From assembly GCF_003284895.1 (NCBI RefSeq), contig NZ_QMDV01000002.1:496001-560000 (forward strand): DNA of 64,000 nt. The letters are read 5' to 3'. Shown piece after piece: positions 1 to 9,401 of the stretch. The DNA comes from Pontibacter arcticus. GTDB lineage: Bacteria > Bacteroidota > Bacteroidia > Cytophagales > Hymenobacteraceae. How positions within the stretch are numbered: the first letter of the stretch is position 1; every line of letters begins with the position of its first letter. Below the pieces are notes generated by a model. That model did not search any database, was not told the DNA's origin, and worked only from the letters and a program-made list of their open reading frames with translations. The position numbers and the translations under genes were made by a program.

Positions 1-206
1 TTTACGGTAGCTGATTCAACCACTTCCTTGTCAATAGAAATCTGTTCTTCGATAACAGGGATGGTCATTTCCTTTTCTTCGGAATGTATGGTTTGATGCT
101 GTTCAGCTACCGGACCAGTTTGTTGTACAGGTTCGGTTTTTTGTGTACTTGCCTGAAGCTTTTGCTCAAACTCGGAAAGTTGTATTTTATCAGTTGATTC
201 AGCCAT
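1..206 (-). CDS. DUF2382 (YsnF/AvaK-type) protein, partial
   Basis: The gene begins with ATG at 206 on the minus strand and runs off the left edge, so only about 68 N-terminal residues are visible. They start MAESTDKIQLSEF. After a Gln/Thr/Glu-rich linker comes IPVIEEQISIDKEVVES, which matches the opening of the DUF2382 domain (typically a conserved stress-associated domain of the form IPVxEEzLxVxKrxVExG). The family is linked to general stress responses, but its biochemistry is unknown. No signal peptide or membrane segment is seen in this part. The rest of the domain lies outside the window. Confidence 0.6.
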   Translation of the reverse strand, partial: MAESTDKIQLSEFEQKLQASTQKTEPVQQTGPVAEQHQTIHSEEKEMTIPVIEEQISIDKEVVESATV

Positions 207-391
207 TACATGAATAAATTAGCATTTTAAAATATAGTTTTATTTAGACTATAGTGCTAAGTGTTTTTATTTTTACGGTCGAAATTCCTATAAGTTCGGA
301 CTAGGTAGCAATTAAAAGTTCAGTTAACTGCCAGCATACCTGCGTAGTCTTGTATTAAAGCTTAGGCGTACTAAGTTGGGTGAGAAGGGAG

Positions 392-438
392 AAAAAAAAG
401 ATGTTACAGATTAGCTAAATGCAATCTGTAACATCTTT
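392..438 (-). terminator. Rho-independent terminator of the small lipoprotein gene
   Basis: A perfect 16-bp inverted repeat (397-412 and 423-438, arm AAAGATGTTACAGATT) encloses a 10-nt loop. Read on the minus strand it is followed by a run of eight T (392-399). It lies just downstream of the minus-strand lipoprotein gene. The rest of 207-487 shows no gene. Confidence 0.85.
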
Positions 439-487
439 GAGGAAATTAGAGCGAAAGGAAAAGTATAACTATTTTAAATTAAGCCAA

Positions 488-769
488 TCAATTACCTCTT
501 GCTTTTGCCTGAGCTTCCAGTGCTTTCAGTTCATGTTTGGCAGCGCTTAAACGGTCTTTCGCAGCTTTTTCGCGTTGTTCAGCTTCTTCTTTATAGCGTT
601 CGGCTTCTTTTAGTTCCTGTTCCAGGTATTCAACTTGCTGCTGCTGCGCCGCTACAGCCGGATTGTTCGATAGACTGCTACCTCCGCCTAACATGCTGCA
701 ACTGCTCATCAAAAGAATAGCTAAAGCAGAAAGACTGGATTTATAAAAGGTGCGTGTAGTAGTTTTCAT
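488..769 (-). CDS. small coiled-coil lipoprotein
   Basis: A 93-residue exported protein. The N-terminus (MKTTTRTFYKSSLSALAILLMSSC) is a lipoprotein signal peptide with the acylated Cys at residue 24. After a short Gly/Ser/Asn linker, residues about 45-90 are a charged, Glu/Lys/Ala-rich heptad region (EYLEQELKEAERYKEEAEQ) that should form a coiled coil. This resembles short periplasmic lipoproteins such as Lpp or YgdI types only in general layout; no family is recognised. It is a single-gene unit with its own terminator downstream. The role is probably structural in the envelope, by inference. Confidence 0.7.
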   Translation of the reverse strand: MKTTTRTFYKSSLSALAILLMSSCSMLGGGSSLSNNPAVAAQQQQVEYLEQELKEAERYKEEAEQREKAAKDRLSAAKHELKALEAQAKARGN

Positions 770-912
770 AGGGTAGCATTTGTTGGTTTCCTTATATTAC
801 GGGCATACCAATGCATTAGTTTATAAAGCAATTGGTATTACAACAGGTTGCACCCTGCTTACAGGTTACTTTAAGATGCAATTGATTGGATTAACTAAAG
901 TATAAAAGCGTG

Positions 913-1083
913 CTAAGGCTTAGAAGTATAACTTATAATAGTTGAGAGTGCCAACGCAATTATATAAACGATCAAAAACCAATTAAAAAACTTCTTCCTG
1001 TTAACCGATCTTTTCAGGAGAGGGTAAAAAAGGAAAGAAGCTACGCCGATAGCTGCAAAAATATAAACGATCGCTTTTACCAC
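913..1083 (-). CDS. possible small two-helix membrane protein (GTG start)
   Basis: An open frame of 56 codons starts at GTG 1083 and stops at TAG 913-915. The product (VVKAIVYIFAAIGVASFLF ... FNWFLIVYIIALALSTII) has two clear hydrophobic segments separated by a basic loop (KRSVNRKK), so it looks like a real small inner-membrane protein. No ATG is available in frame and no Shine-Dalgarno is seen, which is common in this phylum. It lies 40 nt downstream of the minus-strand lipoprotein gene, so it could be its co-transcribed partner. The family is unknown and the call rests on hydrophobicity only. Confidence 0.35.
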   Translation of the reverse strand: MVKAIVYIFAAIGVASFLFYPLLKRSVNRKKFFNWFLIVYIIALALSTIISYTSKP

Positions 1084-1123
1084 TTTAGTTAAGTTAATCC
1101 GGTTTCCTGCAAACCACGAAATA

Positions 1124-1696
1124 TTATGGAAGTTTTACAAATTTGCCATTCTCAAAAACCAACGTTTCGGGTTGACAACCTGTGCACTTGGTGTAGTCAA
1201 TAGCATAATCGGTTGGGTTGATCGTGAAGACACGGCTGTTTTTGGTAAATGCCGCGCCGTATGTACTCTGAATTTTATCCAGCACTTTGCCGCTTTGTGC
1301 ATCCATTACATAATGCGTGTGGCAGTTAGTGCCGCAGTTTATACTTACCACCGCGTACTTTCCGGCAAAATTAACGCCTTTTGCTAATCCGGCCTGCAGT
1401 TCAGTTTTAAACTGAGCGGCATCTTTATGGCTGGCCACATCTAACACAGCCGTTTTTCCGGAGTATATTTCACCAACGGCATACTGTGTATTGTTTTGAT
1501 ATTCGTCCTGGGTTATGCGGTAGCGGCTGTAAAGGGCCGTGTCTTTCCCGGATTCCGCCGGAATGGTCAGGGAGTCTTTTGCCAGTTGCTCTTCCAGTTT
1601 AGGGTGTGTACTGGCGATGGTTTTTCCTTCGTCTGACCCGGATTGGCAGCTGAAAATGCCTAGTAATGGAAGTATGAACAGGTATGAAGTTTTCAT
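1124..1696 (-). CDS. uncharacterised lipoprotein with Cys pairs
   Basis: About 190 residues. I start it at the third Met (MKTSYLFILPLLGIFSC), because this gives an ideal lipoprotein signal peptide with lipobox Cys; longer starts up to 1717 add only seven residues. The mature part is soluble and contains two Cys pairs, NCGTNCHTHYVMD and KCTGCQPETLVFENG, which might form disulfides or bind metal. The segment FAGKYAVVSINCGTNC followed by a predicted beta-rich C-terminus is typical of small Bacteroidota/Gammaproteobacteria exported proteins of unknown role. It has its own upstream region, with AAGTATA motifs at 1743 and 1773. Confidence 0.75.
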   Translation of the reverse strand: MKTSYLFILPLLGIFSCQSGSDEGKTIASTHPKLEEQLAKDSLTIPAESGKDTALYSRYRITQDEYQNNTQYAVGEIYSGKTAVLDVASHKDAAQFKTELQAGLAKGVNFAGKYAVVSINCGTNCHTHYVMDAQSGKVLDKIQSTYGAAFTKNSRVFTINPTDYAIDYTKCTGCQPETLVFENGKFVKLP

Positions 1697-1831
1697 TATT
1701 TTCATTTGAATAAGCATGTGAATGTAAGTTGATCTGATTTTAAGTATACATTTTCAATTATTTAATCTTATTGTATACTTTAAAAACCATTCATAGATCC
1801 TCATACGGCAACATGCATATTTCAGTAAAAC

Positions 1832-1866
1832 AAAAAGCCTTTCCATACTTTGGAAAGGCTTTTTTA
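1832..1866. terminator. Rho-independent terminator (bidirectional)
   Basis: AAAAAGCCTTTCC, a 7-nt loop, then GGAAAGGCTTTTTTT. It lies 17 nt beyond the yidC stop on the minus strand and has A/T runs on both sides, so it can act in either direction. Confidence 0.85.
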
Positions 1867-1882
1867 AAAGTATAAATGGTGC

Positions 1883-3721
1883 TTATTTTTTGGCTTTGTT
1901 GCGTTTTTGCTGTTCTTTTTCCTGAGCGGCGCGCATCGCTGTCTGCATACGCTCTGAGAAAGACGGGCCACTTGTTGCCTTCTTTTCCTTTATCTTATCT
2001 TTGTTGGCATCCAGTTTAGCGCGCACTTTGCCTTCATCCACAAACTTACGGATAATGGCCTGCTGCCCGAAAGATACCATGTTCGATACAAAATAGTAGA
2101 ACGATAAACCAGCCGGGAAGGAGTTCAGTACAAACAGGAAGATAACCGGCATCAGATAGCTGTAGAACTTCATCGGCCCCTGCATCTGCGCATTCATCTG
2201 GTTGTTAGACCAGGTAAAAAGTATGGTAGAAGCCGTCATCAGCAACGTGAACATACTTACGTGGTCTCCATAGAAAGGAATCGTAAACGGCAGTCTGGCA
2301 AATACATCGTAGGTCGAAAGGTCGTTTGCCCACAGGAAGGCTTCCTGGCGTAACTCGATCGAGTTTGGGAAGAAATTGAACATCGCAAAAAGGATCGGCA
2401 TCTGCAACAGCATCGGAATACAGCCACTCAGCGGGTTAACACCCATTTCAGAGTATAGCTTCATGGTTTCCACCTGCGTTTTCTGCATATCGCCGTCGTT
2501 GCGCTCTTTTATCGCATCTATCTCCGGCTTCAGCACTTTCATTTTAGCCATCGATAAGTGCGACTTGTAAGTAAGTGGCAACAAAATGGTTTTAATGTAA
2601 AATACCAACAGGATAATAATGATACCGTAGCTGGCAAAATAGTTCTCCAGGAAATCAAACGCCGGGATAATGATCCACTTGTTTACATAGCCAAATATGC
2701 CCCAGCCCAAGTCCAGGTTCTTGTCAAAATCATGTCCGATCTTGTTCAGGATCTTGTAATCGTTTGGTCCGAAATAGAACATGAACTCCCCTTTACCGGA
2801 AAGCACATCCTGCGTCGGAATCAGCATCTGGGAAGAAAGTGTTTTAACAATCAAGCTATCAGCCGGATCAACTTTGGCTTCCAATTTAGCGCCGGCAAAG
2901 CTGTTGCTCGCAATGATACCTGCTGTAAAGAAGTTCTGCTTGTTTGCTACCCATTTAACCGGCTCAGCTAAGTTATCTGCCTCCGTTGTTTCAGAGATAG
3001 ACAGGTAATCGTAACCATCTTCAACTGTAGCGTAGTTGATCGTAGATTTAGCGCGGTTTTGCTTCAGGTCTTTTTCAAGCTGCTTTAACTGGTCGTTCCA
3101 GGTCAGGGTAATGTTATCGCCACTGATCTGGTTGTTCAAGCCATTAAAATTAAGTTTATATCCTAACTGAAAGCTCTCGTCAAACAAGGTATAAACCTGC
3201 TCAATGTACTGGCCATTGCCAAGTTCGGCACGGAAAGAAATTGTCTGGGCAGTAACTTTATCAGCTTGTGTTTTCTTTACAGCAGAAGGCGTAAAGTATA
3301 AATCTGATAAAAGAACATTCTTACCATCGTTCGTTTTAAAAGCTACATCCGTCTGGCTGCTTTCGCTGTCGAATAAGATCAGCGGCTTGCCATCATAGGT
3401 TTTGTAGTTTTTTAGTAAAACTTCTTCCACCTGTCCGCCTTTTGTGTTAAAAGTAACTTCCAGGTTTTGGTTATTCAGAGCGATCGTAGAGGCCTGGCCA
3501 GTTGCAGCTGCGCCAAAAGAACCTAAAGAGGCAGCTCTGCGCACCTGTGCCAGCGAGTCGTCCGGGGCAGGTGTAGTTGCAGTTGCAGTAGAGCTAAGTT
3601 GCTCTGTTTTGGCTTTTTGTGTTGCATCCTGCGCAGGTTGTTCAGGGCTCGCGAAAAAAAACGAGTATGCCAGCAGCAGTACTGCAATCAGGCCAAAGCC
3701 AATTGCTTGATTTCTATCCAT
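1883..3721 (-). CDS. yidC: membrane protein insertase YidC
   Basis: A 612-residue insertase of the YidC/Oxa1/Alb3 family, which inserts and folds inner-membrane proteins alone or with SecYEG. Residues about 5-25 (QAIGFGLIAVLLLAYSFFF) are the first transmembrane helix. A long periplasmic beta-sandwich domain follows to about residue 340, then the conserved membrane core: FGYVNKWIIIPAFDFLENYF, the helix with IKTILLPLTYKS, the cytoplasmic loop EMGVNPLSGCIPMLLQMPILFAMF, and the final helices around SYLMPVIFLFVLNSFPAGLSFYYFVSN. The basic C-terminal tail (KKATSGPSFSERMQ...KRNKAKK) suits ribosome contact. The length is usual for Gram-negative YidC. It lies 34 nt downstream of pyrG and is probably co-transcribed with it. 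Confidence 0.97.
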   Translation of the reverse strand: MDRNQAIGFGLIAVLLLAYSFFFASPEQPAQDATQKAKTEQLSSTATATTPAPDDSLAQVRRAASLGSFGAAATGQASTIALNNQNLEVTFNTKGGQVEEVLLKNYKTYDGKPLILFDSESSQTDVAFKTNDGKNVLLSDLYFTPSAVKKTQADKVTAQTISFRAELGNGQYIEQVYTLFDESFQLGYKLNFNGLNNQISGDNITLTWNDQLKQLEKDLKQNRAKSTINYATVEDGYDYLSISETTEADNLAEPVKWVANKQNFFTAGIIASNSFAGAKLEAKVDPADSLIVKTLSSQMLIPTQDVLSGKGEFMFYFGPNDYKILNKIGHDFDKNLDLGWGIFGYVNKWIIIPAFDFLENYFASYGIIIILLVFYIKTILLPLTYKSHLSMAKMKVLKPEIDAIKERNDGDMQKTQVETMKLYSEMGVNPLSGCIPMLLQMPILFAMFNFFPNSIELRQEAFLWANDLSTYDVFARLPFTIPFYGDHVSMFTLLMTASTILFTWSNNQMNAQMQGPMKFYSYLMPVIFLFVLNSFPAGLSFYYFVSNMVSFGQQAIIRKFVDEGKVRAKLDANKDKIKEKKATSGPSFSERMQTAMRAAQEKEQQKRNKAKK

Positions 3722-3755
3722 TTACTTGTTGTGAGAAGTGTATTTATTTCTTGAG

Positions 3756-5366
3756 TTAGTTTTTTGTGTAATTGATGGCAGCTTTTACAAACTTAACAAA
3801 AAGCGGGTGCGGATTAAGAACCGTGCTTTTTAATTCCGGGTGATATTGCGCCGCTACAAACCAAGGGTGGTTGTTCAGTTCGATCACTTCTACCAGCCCG
3901 GTGTCCGGGTTAATGCCGGTTGCCATCATGCCTGCGTTCTCAAAATCAGTTAAGTACTTGTTATTGAACTCGTAACGGTGGCGGTGGCGCTCCGAAATAC
4001 GCGACTTCCCGTAAATAGAATAAGCTTTAGAACCCTTTTTTAGTTCACAGATGTACGCTCCGAGTCGCATGGTGCCACCCATTTGTGTGATCTGCTTCTG
4101 GTCGGCCATCATGTCGATGATCGGGTGAGGCGTTTCAGGGTCCATTTCAGTAGAAGCGGCGTTGTCAAGTTTCAGTACGTTGCGGGCAAACTCTACGGCA
4201 GCGCATTGCATACCCAGGCAGATGCCCAGGAACGGGATGTTGTTTTCGCGTACATATTTAATGGCCTCCAGTTTCCCTTTAAAGCCACGTTCACCAAAAC
4301 CAGGGGCAACCAATACACCGTGTTTATCCTGCAGCAAAGAAGCTACGTTTTCTTCGTTGATAGTTTCTGACTGGAACCATTTGATATTTACTTTGCATTC
4401 GTTTGCCGAACCAGCATGTACAAAAGCTTCGATGATGGATTTATAAGCATCCGGAAGCTCTACATACTTTCCAACCAAAGCAATGTTCACTTCAGCAGTC
4501 GGGTTTTTTAAACGCCCCAGGAAATCTTTCCAGCTATCCAGGTTCGGGTCTGCGCGGTGTGGTAGTTTCAGTTTACCAATTACACGCTCGTCCAGCTTTT
4601 CTTTGCGCATCAGCAGCGGTACATCGTAAATAGTATCGGCATCTAAAGATTCTATAACAGAGTTGATCTTTACGTTACAGAACAAGGCGATTTTCTTGCG
4701 CAGGTCAGCCGGAATAGGGTACTCGGAGCGGCAAACCAGGATATCAGGCTGCACGCCAGCTTCTGAAAGATCGCGTACCGAGTGTTGTGTTGGCTTGGTC
4801 TTGAGTTCGCCGGCAGCTTTCAGGTAAGGTACCAGCGTCAGGTGAATAACGCAGGTTTCGTTTACGCCCAGTTCCCAGCGCAGCTGGCGCACGGCTTCCA
4901 CAAACGGCAACGACTCAATATCGCCCACGCAACCGCCAATTTCCGTGATGATGATATCAAACTCACCGGATTCGCCTAGCAACAACATACGGCGCTTAAT
5001 CTCATCGGTAATGTGCGGAATAACCTGTACGGTTTTACCCAGGTAGGCACCTTGTCTTTCCTGTGTGATAACGTGATTATAAATGCGGCCGGTGGTTACG
5101 TTGTTTGCCTGCGATGTCGCAACATTCAGGAAACGTTCATAATGGCCAAGATCCAGATCCGTTTCAGCACCGTCTTCGGTTACATAGCATTCGCCATGTT
5201 CGTAAGGGTTCAGTGTGCCCGGATCAATGTTAATGTAAGGATCAAATTTTTGAATGGTGACAGAAAAGCCTCTCGCCTGAAGTAATTTAGCAAGGGAAGC
5301 AGAAATAATGCCTTTTCCAAGGGATGAGGTAACGCCTCCGGTAACAAATATATATTTAGCAGCCAT
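3756..5366 (-). CDS. pyrG: CTP synthase (glutamine hydrolysing)
   Basis: A 536-residue PyrG that makes CTP from UTP, ATP and glutamine, the last step of pyrimidine nucleotide synthesis. The N-terminal synthetase domain opens with [17 protein letters not shown] (P-loop-like) and contains [20 protein letters not shown] and [16 protein letters not shown]. The C-terminal class I glutamine amidotransferase domain has the nucleophile motif [12 protein letters not shown] (Cys near residue 380), GGTMRLG, and the catalytic His/Glu motif [10 protein letters not shown]. All expected motifs are intact and the length is typical. It is the upstream gene of a likely pyrG-yidC unit; pyrE lies elsewhere in the window (47.8 kb). 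Confidence 0.98.
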   Translation of the reverse strand: MAAKYIFVTGGVTSSLGKGIISASLAKLLQARGFSVTIQKFDPYINIDPGTLNPYEHGECYVTEDGAETDLDLGHYERFLNVATSQANNVTTGRIYNHVITQERQGAYLGKTVQVIPHITDEIKRRMLLLGESGEFDIIITEIGGCVGDIESLPFVEAVRQLRWELGVNETCVIHLTLVPYLKAAGELKTKPTQHSVRDLSEAGVQPDILVCRSEYPIPADLRKKIALFCNVKINSVIESLDADTIYDVPLLMRKEKLDERVIGKLKLPHRADPNLDSWKDFLGRLKNPTAEVNIALVGKYVELPDAYKSIIEAFVHAGSANECKVNIKWFQSETINEENVASLLQDKHGVLVAPGFGERGFKGKLEAIKYVRENNIPFLGICLGMQCAAVEFARNVLKLDNAASTEMDPETPHPIIDMMADQKQITQMGGTMRLGAYICELKKGSKAYSIYGKSRISERHRHRYEFNNKYLTDFENAGMMATGINPDTGLVEVIELNNHPWFVAAQYHPELKSTVLNPHPLFVKFVKAAINYTKN

Positions 5367-5508
5367 AAGTTGGGTTAGTCTTATGGGCTGTAAAGTTACA
5401 GCGAATTATTTGATTTTCGGTAATAAGAGCGGATTCTTATCTTGATTGGTACACTATAACTTTAAAATAGGGAAGTATAAATCAGGAGGGAAGGAGAGAA
5501 ATTTATAC

Positions 5509-6588
5509 TTAAAAATCCAGGGTAAGCTGGTAGCCCTGTAGTTTATCGTGGGGGTAAAGCAGGCTCGAAACCGAAATGCCCAGCAACCTGACCGGGTAGT
5601 TAGGTAGGTGTGGCGTCCGCAATAACTCCCTGGCAATGGTGTAGATAACGTCGGTTGCGCTGAAGTCGCTCAGGTATGTTTTGCTGCGTGTGTTTTGCGT
5701 AAAATCGAAATATTTGATCTTGAGCGTAACCGTTTTGGCCGTAGCCTGCAGCCGTTCCATATCATGGGCCACTTCTTTAGCCAGAAAATCGAGTTGGGCC
5801 AGCATTTCTTCTTCTTCTGCAATATCCGTTTCAAAGGTTCGCTCCGAGCCAATGGATTTACGGATGCGGTGCGGCTGCACTTCGCGGTCGTCCTGGGCGC
5901 GGGAAATGTGGTAATAGTAATGGCCTGTTTTACCAAAGTGCTGCACCAGTTCCTGTTCGGTACGCTGGCGGAGATCAGCGCCGGTTAAAATGCCCATTCG
6001 CTGCATTTTAGCTGCCGTTACTTTACCAATTCCATGAAACTTTTCGATGGCAAGGCTGGCAACCAGCGCTTCGGCTTTATCAGGGGTTACAAGTGTAAAG
6101 CCGTCGGGTTTGTTCAGGTCTGACGCAATTTTAGCCAGAAATTTATTGAACGAAACGCCTGCTGAAGCGGTGAGTCCGGTTTCTTCTTTAATGCGTTTCC
6201 TGATTTCCTGGGCAATGATGCTGGCCGATGGCATTCCGATCTTGTTCTCGGTCACATCCAGGTAGGCTTCATCCAGCGAGAGTGGCTCTACAAGGTCTGT
6301 ATAGGCAAAGAATATCTCTCGGATCTGCCTGGAAACGGCGCTGTATACCTCGAAGCGGGGCTTCACAAAAATGAGCTGCGGACAACGCTGCGCAGCGATC
6401 TTGGAAGCTAACGCAGAATGCACGCCAAATTTTCGGGCTTCGTAACTGGCAGCCGCCACCACTCCTCTTGCCCTGGAGCCGCCCACAGCCACAGGTTTTC
6501 CGCGCAATTCAGGGTTATCCCGCTGCTCCACGGAAGCAAAAAAAGCGTCCATATCAATGTGAATGATCTTGCGAATCGGGTTTTCCAA
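5509..6588 (-). CDS. dinB: DNA polymerase IV (Y-family)
   Basis: A 359-residue Y-family translesion polymerase. The palm motif RKIIHIDMDAFFASVEQRDNP carries the first metal-binding Asp, and PLSLDEAYLDVTENK carries the second acidic cluster near residue 105. AGVSFNKFLAKIASDLNKPDG and the HhH segment EKFHGIGKVTAAKMQRMGI are both typical of DinB. The little-finger domain follows (about residues 240-350) and ends in DKLQGYQLTLDF. I see no canonical beta-clamp peptide with certainty, although the C-terminal QLTLDF resembles a clamp-binding motif. The protein is complete. The start (MENPIRKIIHIDMD) places the catalytic motif at the usual distance from the N-terminus. Confidence 0.96.
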   Translation of the reverse strand: MENPIRKIIHIDMDAFFASVEQRDNPELRGKPVAVGGSRARGVVAAASYEARKFGVHSALASKIAAQRCPQLIFVKPRFEVYSAVSRQIREIFFAYTDLVEPLSLDEAYLDVTENKIGMPSASIIAQEIRKRIKEETGLTASAGVSFNKFLAKIASDLNKPDGFTLVTPDKAEALVASLAIEKFHGIGKVTAAKMQRMGILTGADLRQRTEQELVQHFGKTGHYYYHISRAQDDREVQPHRIRKSIGSERTFETDIAEEEEMLAQLDFLAKEVAHDMERLQATAKTVTLKIKYFDFTQNTRSKTYLSDFSATDVIYTIARELLRTPHLPNYPVRLLGISVSSLLYPHDKLQGYQLTLDF

Positions 6589-6759
6589 GTGCTTCCAAAG
6601 TATAAATACAAAGATACGAATCTTAATTGAGGAGATTTCTTTCTGATTTGTTATTGCTCTTTTTTAAGGTTAAGTATTAAATAATCAGTTTATTACCATC
6701 GCAAAAAGAAGGCTTAGAAGTATAAGTTCAGGTCAGATTTTACAATTTAATAATTTACT

Positions 6760-6819
6760 TATTTGGAATTAATCTAAATAGTTAATTGCTTTGTCGGATA
6801 TTTAAAATCATTCTAAATA
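6760..6819. promoter_or_regulatory. two 21-bp palindromic operator candidates upstream of the siderophore receptor
   Basis: Two imperfect palindromes of the same design lie at 6760-6780 (arms TATTTGGA and TCTAAATA) and 6799-6819 (arms TATTTAAA and TCTAAATA, the latter preceded by AT). Their centres are 39 bp apart. They end 6 bp before the receptor ATG at 6825. The position, the pairing, and control of TonB-dependent siderophore receptors by iron repressors of the Fur/DtxR kind suggest an iron-responsive operator. The identity of the repressor is inference. Confidence 0.5.
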
Positions 6820-6824
6820 AGACT

Positions 6825-9287
6825 ATGAAAAAATTATACCTGCAACGCTTTACTGTAAAGCAGCTTGCCCTGATTGTGTGTTGTTTTATACTTTCCGTAA
6901 CGGTTGCCTTTGCGCAAACCGGCACAATAGAGGGTATCGTGAAAACAAGTGATGGCAAACCAGCCGGGTTTGTGAATGTGGCGCTAACCGAGCTTAACAA
7001 GGGAACTATGACAGCCGAGAACGGTACTTTCAGTATCAAAGGTGTGAAGCCCGGAAGTTATACGTTGAAATGCTCTTTTATCGGGCTCGAAAGCCAGGTA
7101 CAGACTGTTACTATTGAAGCAGGACAGACCGTAAATGCTCAAATAGCCTTACAGGAAAGCGCTTCCGAATTATCCGAAGTGGTTATCACGGGTGCCCGCA
7201 CGATCAACCGTAAGCCTGTAGAAGTTGGCAAAATAGCTATTAACCCGATCGATCTGCCACAAAGTATAACCATTGTAGGCAACGAAGTGATTACCAACCA
7301 ACAGGCTTCCCGCATGAGCGATGTGATCAGGAATGTAAACGGTGTAGCGCTGGGGACTACAAGGGGAGGTACGTCCGAAACATTTTTTGCGCGTGGCTAC
7401 AACCTTGGGGCAAACAGTATGATGAAAAACGGCTCGCGGTCTAACTCAGCAGTAATGCCGGAAGCCAGCACACTGGAGCGTGTAGAAGTTTTGAAAGGAA
7501 GTGCAGCCCTGCTTTACGGCAATGTATCGGGTGGAGCGGTTGTGAACATGGTTACCAAAAAGCCTAAGTTTGAGTATGGCGGCGAAGTTTCGATGCGTTT
7601 TGGAAGCTATAATCTCTTTAAACCTATTGTCGATCTGTATGGCCCCATCTCTAAGAATCTTGCCTTTAGAGTAGTAGGCACTTATGAGAATGCAGAAAGC
7701 TACCGCAACAGCGTTAAAACAGAACGCTTTTATGTTAACCCGTCTTTGCTCTATAAACTAGGTTCTAAAACCGATATTATAGTGCAGGCTGATTACCTGG
7801 ACCATAGTGCCAATCCTGATTTCGGTATTGGAACTGTAGCCGGAAAAATACCGACTTCAATTGATCGCTCAGCTTATTTTAACACCCCCTGGGCTTTTAA
7901 TGATGTAAAACAGACTTCCGTTTCGACTGATATCAATCACCAGTTTAACGACAACTGGAAGCTTAACTTTATAGGCTCACGCATGGAGATGAAGCGCGAC
8001 TATTTCTCTTCAGAAAGAATACAGGCGCAGGAGAATGGTAACTGGCCCCGTTCCTTAACCCGTTCCAGAATTTCAGAAGATTATTATAATGCCCAGCTTA
8101 ATTTAACCGGTACGTTCCAAACGGGAAGTATAAAACACCAGCTATTGGTTGGCACAGATGGCGAGCGTTACATCAATACAAGCGATGCCTTTAAAATCAA
8201 CCTTGACCGGGACAAATCTTATATCGTAAAAAATCCAAATGGGACTGAGACACTTTTCTATGACCTCTTTAACGTATTTGACCAAAGCGTAAACCAGGTA
8301 AATACTTATCAGCCTGGAGCAGTGCATACCGCAACAACAGAAGCACCCCGCTACCGGTTTGGTGCCTTTGCCCAGAACCTGATCAGCCTGAACGAGAAAT
8401 TTAAAGTGCTTGCCGGCCTGCGCTGGTCTTATGAGGAAGCTGCATCTCCAACAATAGCTTATACCAGCCCAGAGTTTGTACCTAACACACCGGCAGTTAT
8501 GGCTGTTCCCAAGTATGATAAAGCATTTTCGCCACGCCTGGGCTTGGTTTACCAGCCTATGGGTAACCTGTCTTTCTTTGCAAGTTACTCCAATAATTTT
8601 TCGCCAAACTCAGGGGTTGATATAAACAACCAGGCACTGGAACCCTCTATTATTGATCAGTATGAAATAGGCGTGAAAAGCGATCTGCTCAAAGACAAAT
8701 TATCGGCAAATGTTACGGTTTATAAAATCATAAATGATAACCTGGCTCAGCAAGCCCTGGATGCCTCCGGTAACCTGATTCCGAATGTACGCGCTTTGGT
8801 TGGCGAAACAACCAGCGACGGCGTAGAAGTAGATCTGAGCGGAACCATCGTGAACGGTTTATCTTTTATGGCCGGTTACAGCTACAACGATATGCGTTTT
8901 ACGAATACACCTGGTGGCAAAGGCAGCAACATAGAAGGGGAGCGCCTGGTAAGTATGCCTGCGCACACGGCTAACGGCACGCTGTTTTATACTTTCAGTT
9001 CCTCGTTTCTGAAAGATGTAAAAGTGGGATTCTCCGGGTTTTATACCGGAGAGCGTAATGCCGGCTGGAACAACACTGTAGCGCAGGTTCAGCCTGGTTC
9101 GCGCCTGATTCCGGTAAGCGGTTTTGCGACATTCGATATATCGCTTGGCTATACTTACAAAAAACTTGCCCTGCTAGGAAAGATATCCAACATCACAAAC
9201 GAGCTCAATTACTATGTACACGAAAACTACAGTGTTAACCCGATCCCGCCGCGCCAGTTCGTAACAACGCTTTCGTATAAATTTTAA
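6825..9287 (+). CDS. TonB-dependent siderophore receptor
   Basis: An 820-residue outer-membrane receptor. I use ATG 6825 (MKKLYLQRF), not the upstream TTG, because it gives a proper signal peptide ending VTVAFAQ. Domains in order: a CarboxypepD_reg-like beta-sandwich (about residues 25-110, IEGIVKTSDGKPAGFVNVAL), a plug (about 125-240) with DLPQSITIVGNEVITNQQ, the conserved VEVLKGSAALLYGNVSGGAVVNMVTK, then a 22-strand-type barrel ending in the C-terminal aromatic TLSYKF. The plug pattern is that of the TonB-siderophore receptor family (ferrichrome/hydroxamate type) rather than SusC. The substrate is likely a ferric siderophore. Two palindromic sites just upstream suggest iron control. No synthesis or ABC genes are adjacent. 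Confidence 0.93.
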   Translation: MKKLYLQRFTVKQLALIVCCFILSVTVAFAQTGTIEGIVKTSDGKPAGFVNVALTELNKGTMTAENGTFSIKGVKPGSYTLKCSFIGLESQVQTVTIEAGQTVNAQIALQESASELSEVVITGARTINRKPVEVGKIAINPIDLPQSITIVGNEVITNQQASRMSDVIRNVNGVALGTTRGGTSETFFARGYNLGANSMMKNGSRSNSAVMPEASTLERVEVLKGSAALLYGNVSGGAVVNMVTKKPKFEYGGEVSMRFGSYNLFKPIVDLYGPISKNLAFRVVGTYENAESYRNSVKTERFYVNPSLLYKLGSKTDIIVQADYLDHSANPDFGIGTVAGKIPTSIDRSAYFNTPWAFNDVKQTSVSTDINHQFNDNWKLNFIGSRMEMKRDYFSSERIQAQENGNWPRSLTRSRISEDYYNAQLNLTGTFQTGSIKHQLLVGTDGERYINTSDAFKINLDRDKSYIVKNPNGTETLFYDLFNVFDQSVNQVNTYQPGAVHTATTEAPRYRFGAFAQNLISLNEKFKVLAGLRWSYEEAASPTIAYTSPEFVPNTPAVMAVPKYDKAFSPRLGLVYQPMGNLSFFASYSNNFSPNSGVDINNQALEPSIIDQYEIGVKSDLLKDKLSANVTVYKIINDNLAQQALDASGNLIPNVRALVGETTSDGVEVDLSGTIVNGLSFMAGYSYNDMRFTNTPGGKGSNIEGERLVSMPAHTANGTLFYTFSSSFLKDVKVGFSGFYTGERNAGWNNTVAQVQPGSRLIPVSGFATFDISLGYTYKKLALLGKISNITNELNYYVHENYSVNPIPPRQFVTTLSYKF

Positions 9288-9324
9288 TTTACAATAGCAC
9301 TTACATCAATTATAATGTAAAAAC

Positions 9325-9363
9325 CAAAAGTCCTGTCGGTAGTAAGCCGGCAGGACTTTTTTA
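9325..9363 (+). terminator. Rho-independent terminator after the receptor gene
   Basis: The hairpin AAAAGTCCTGTCGG ... CCGGCAGGACTTTTTT lies about 40 nt after the receptor stop. It has a T-rich tail on the plus strand. Confidence 0.85.
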
Positions 9364-9401
9364 TATGAAGATTTTTTAGTTTTAAAAAGTATCCAACTGA
9401 T

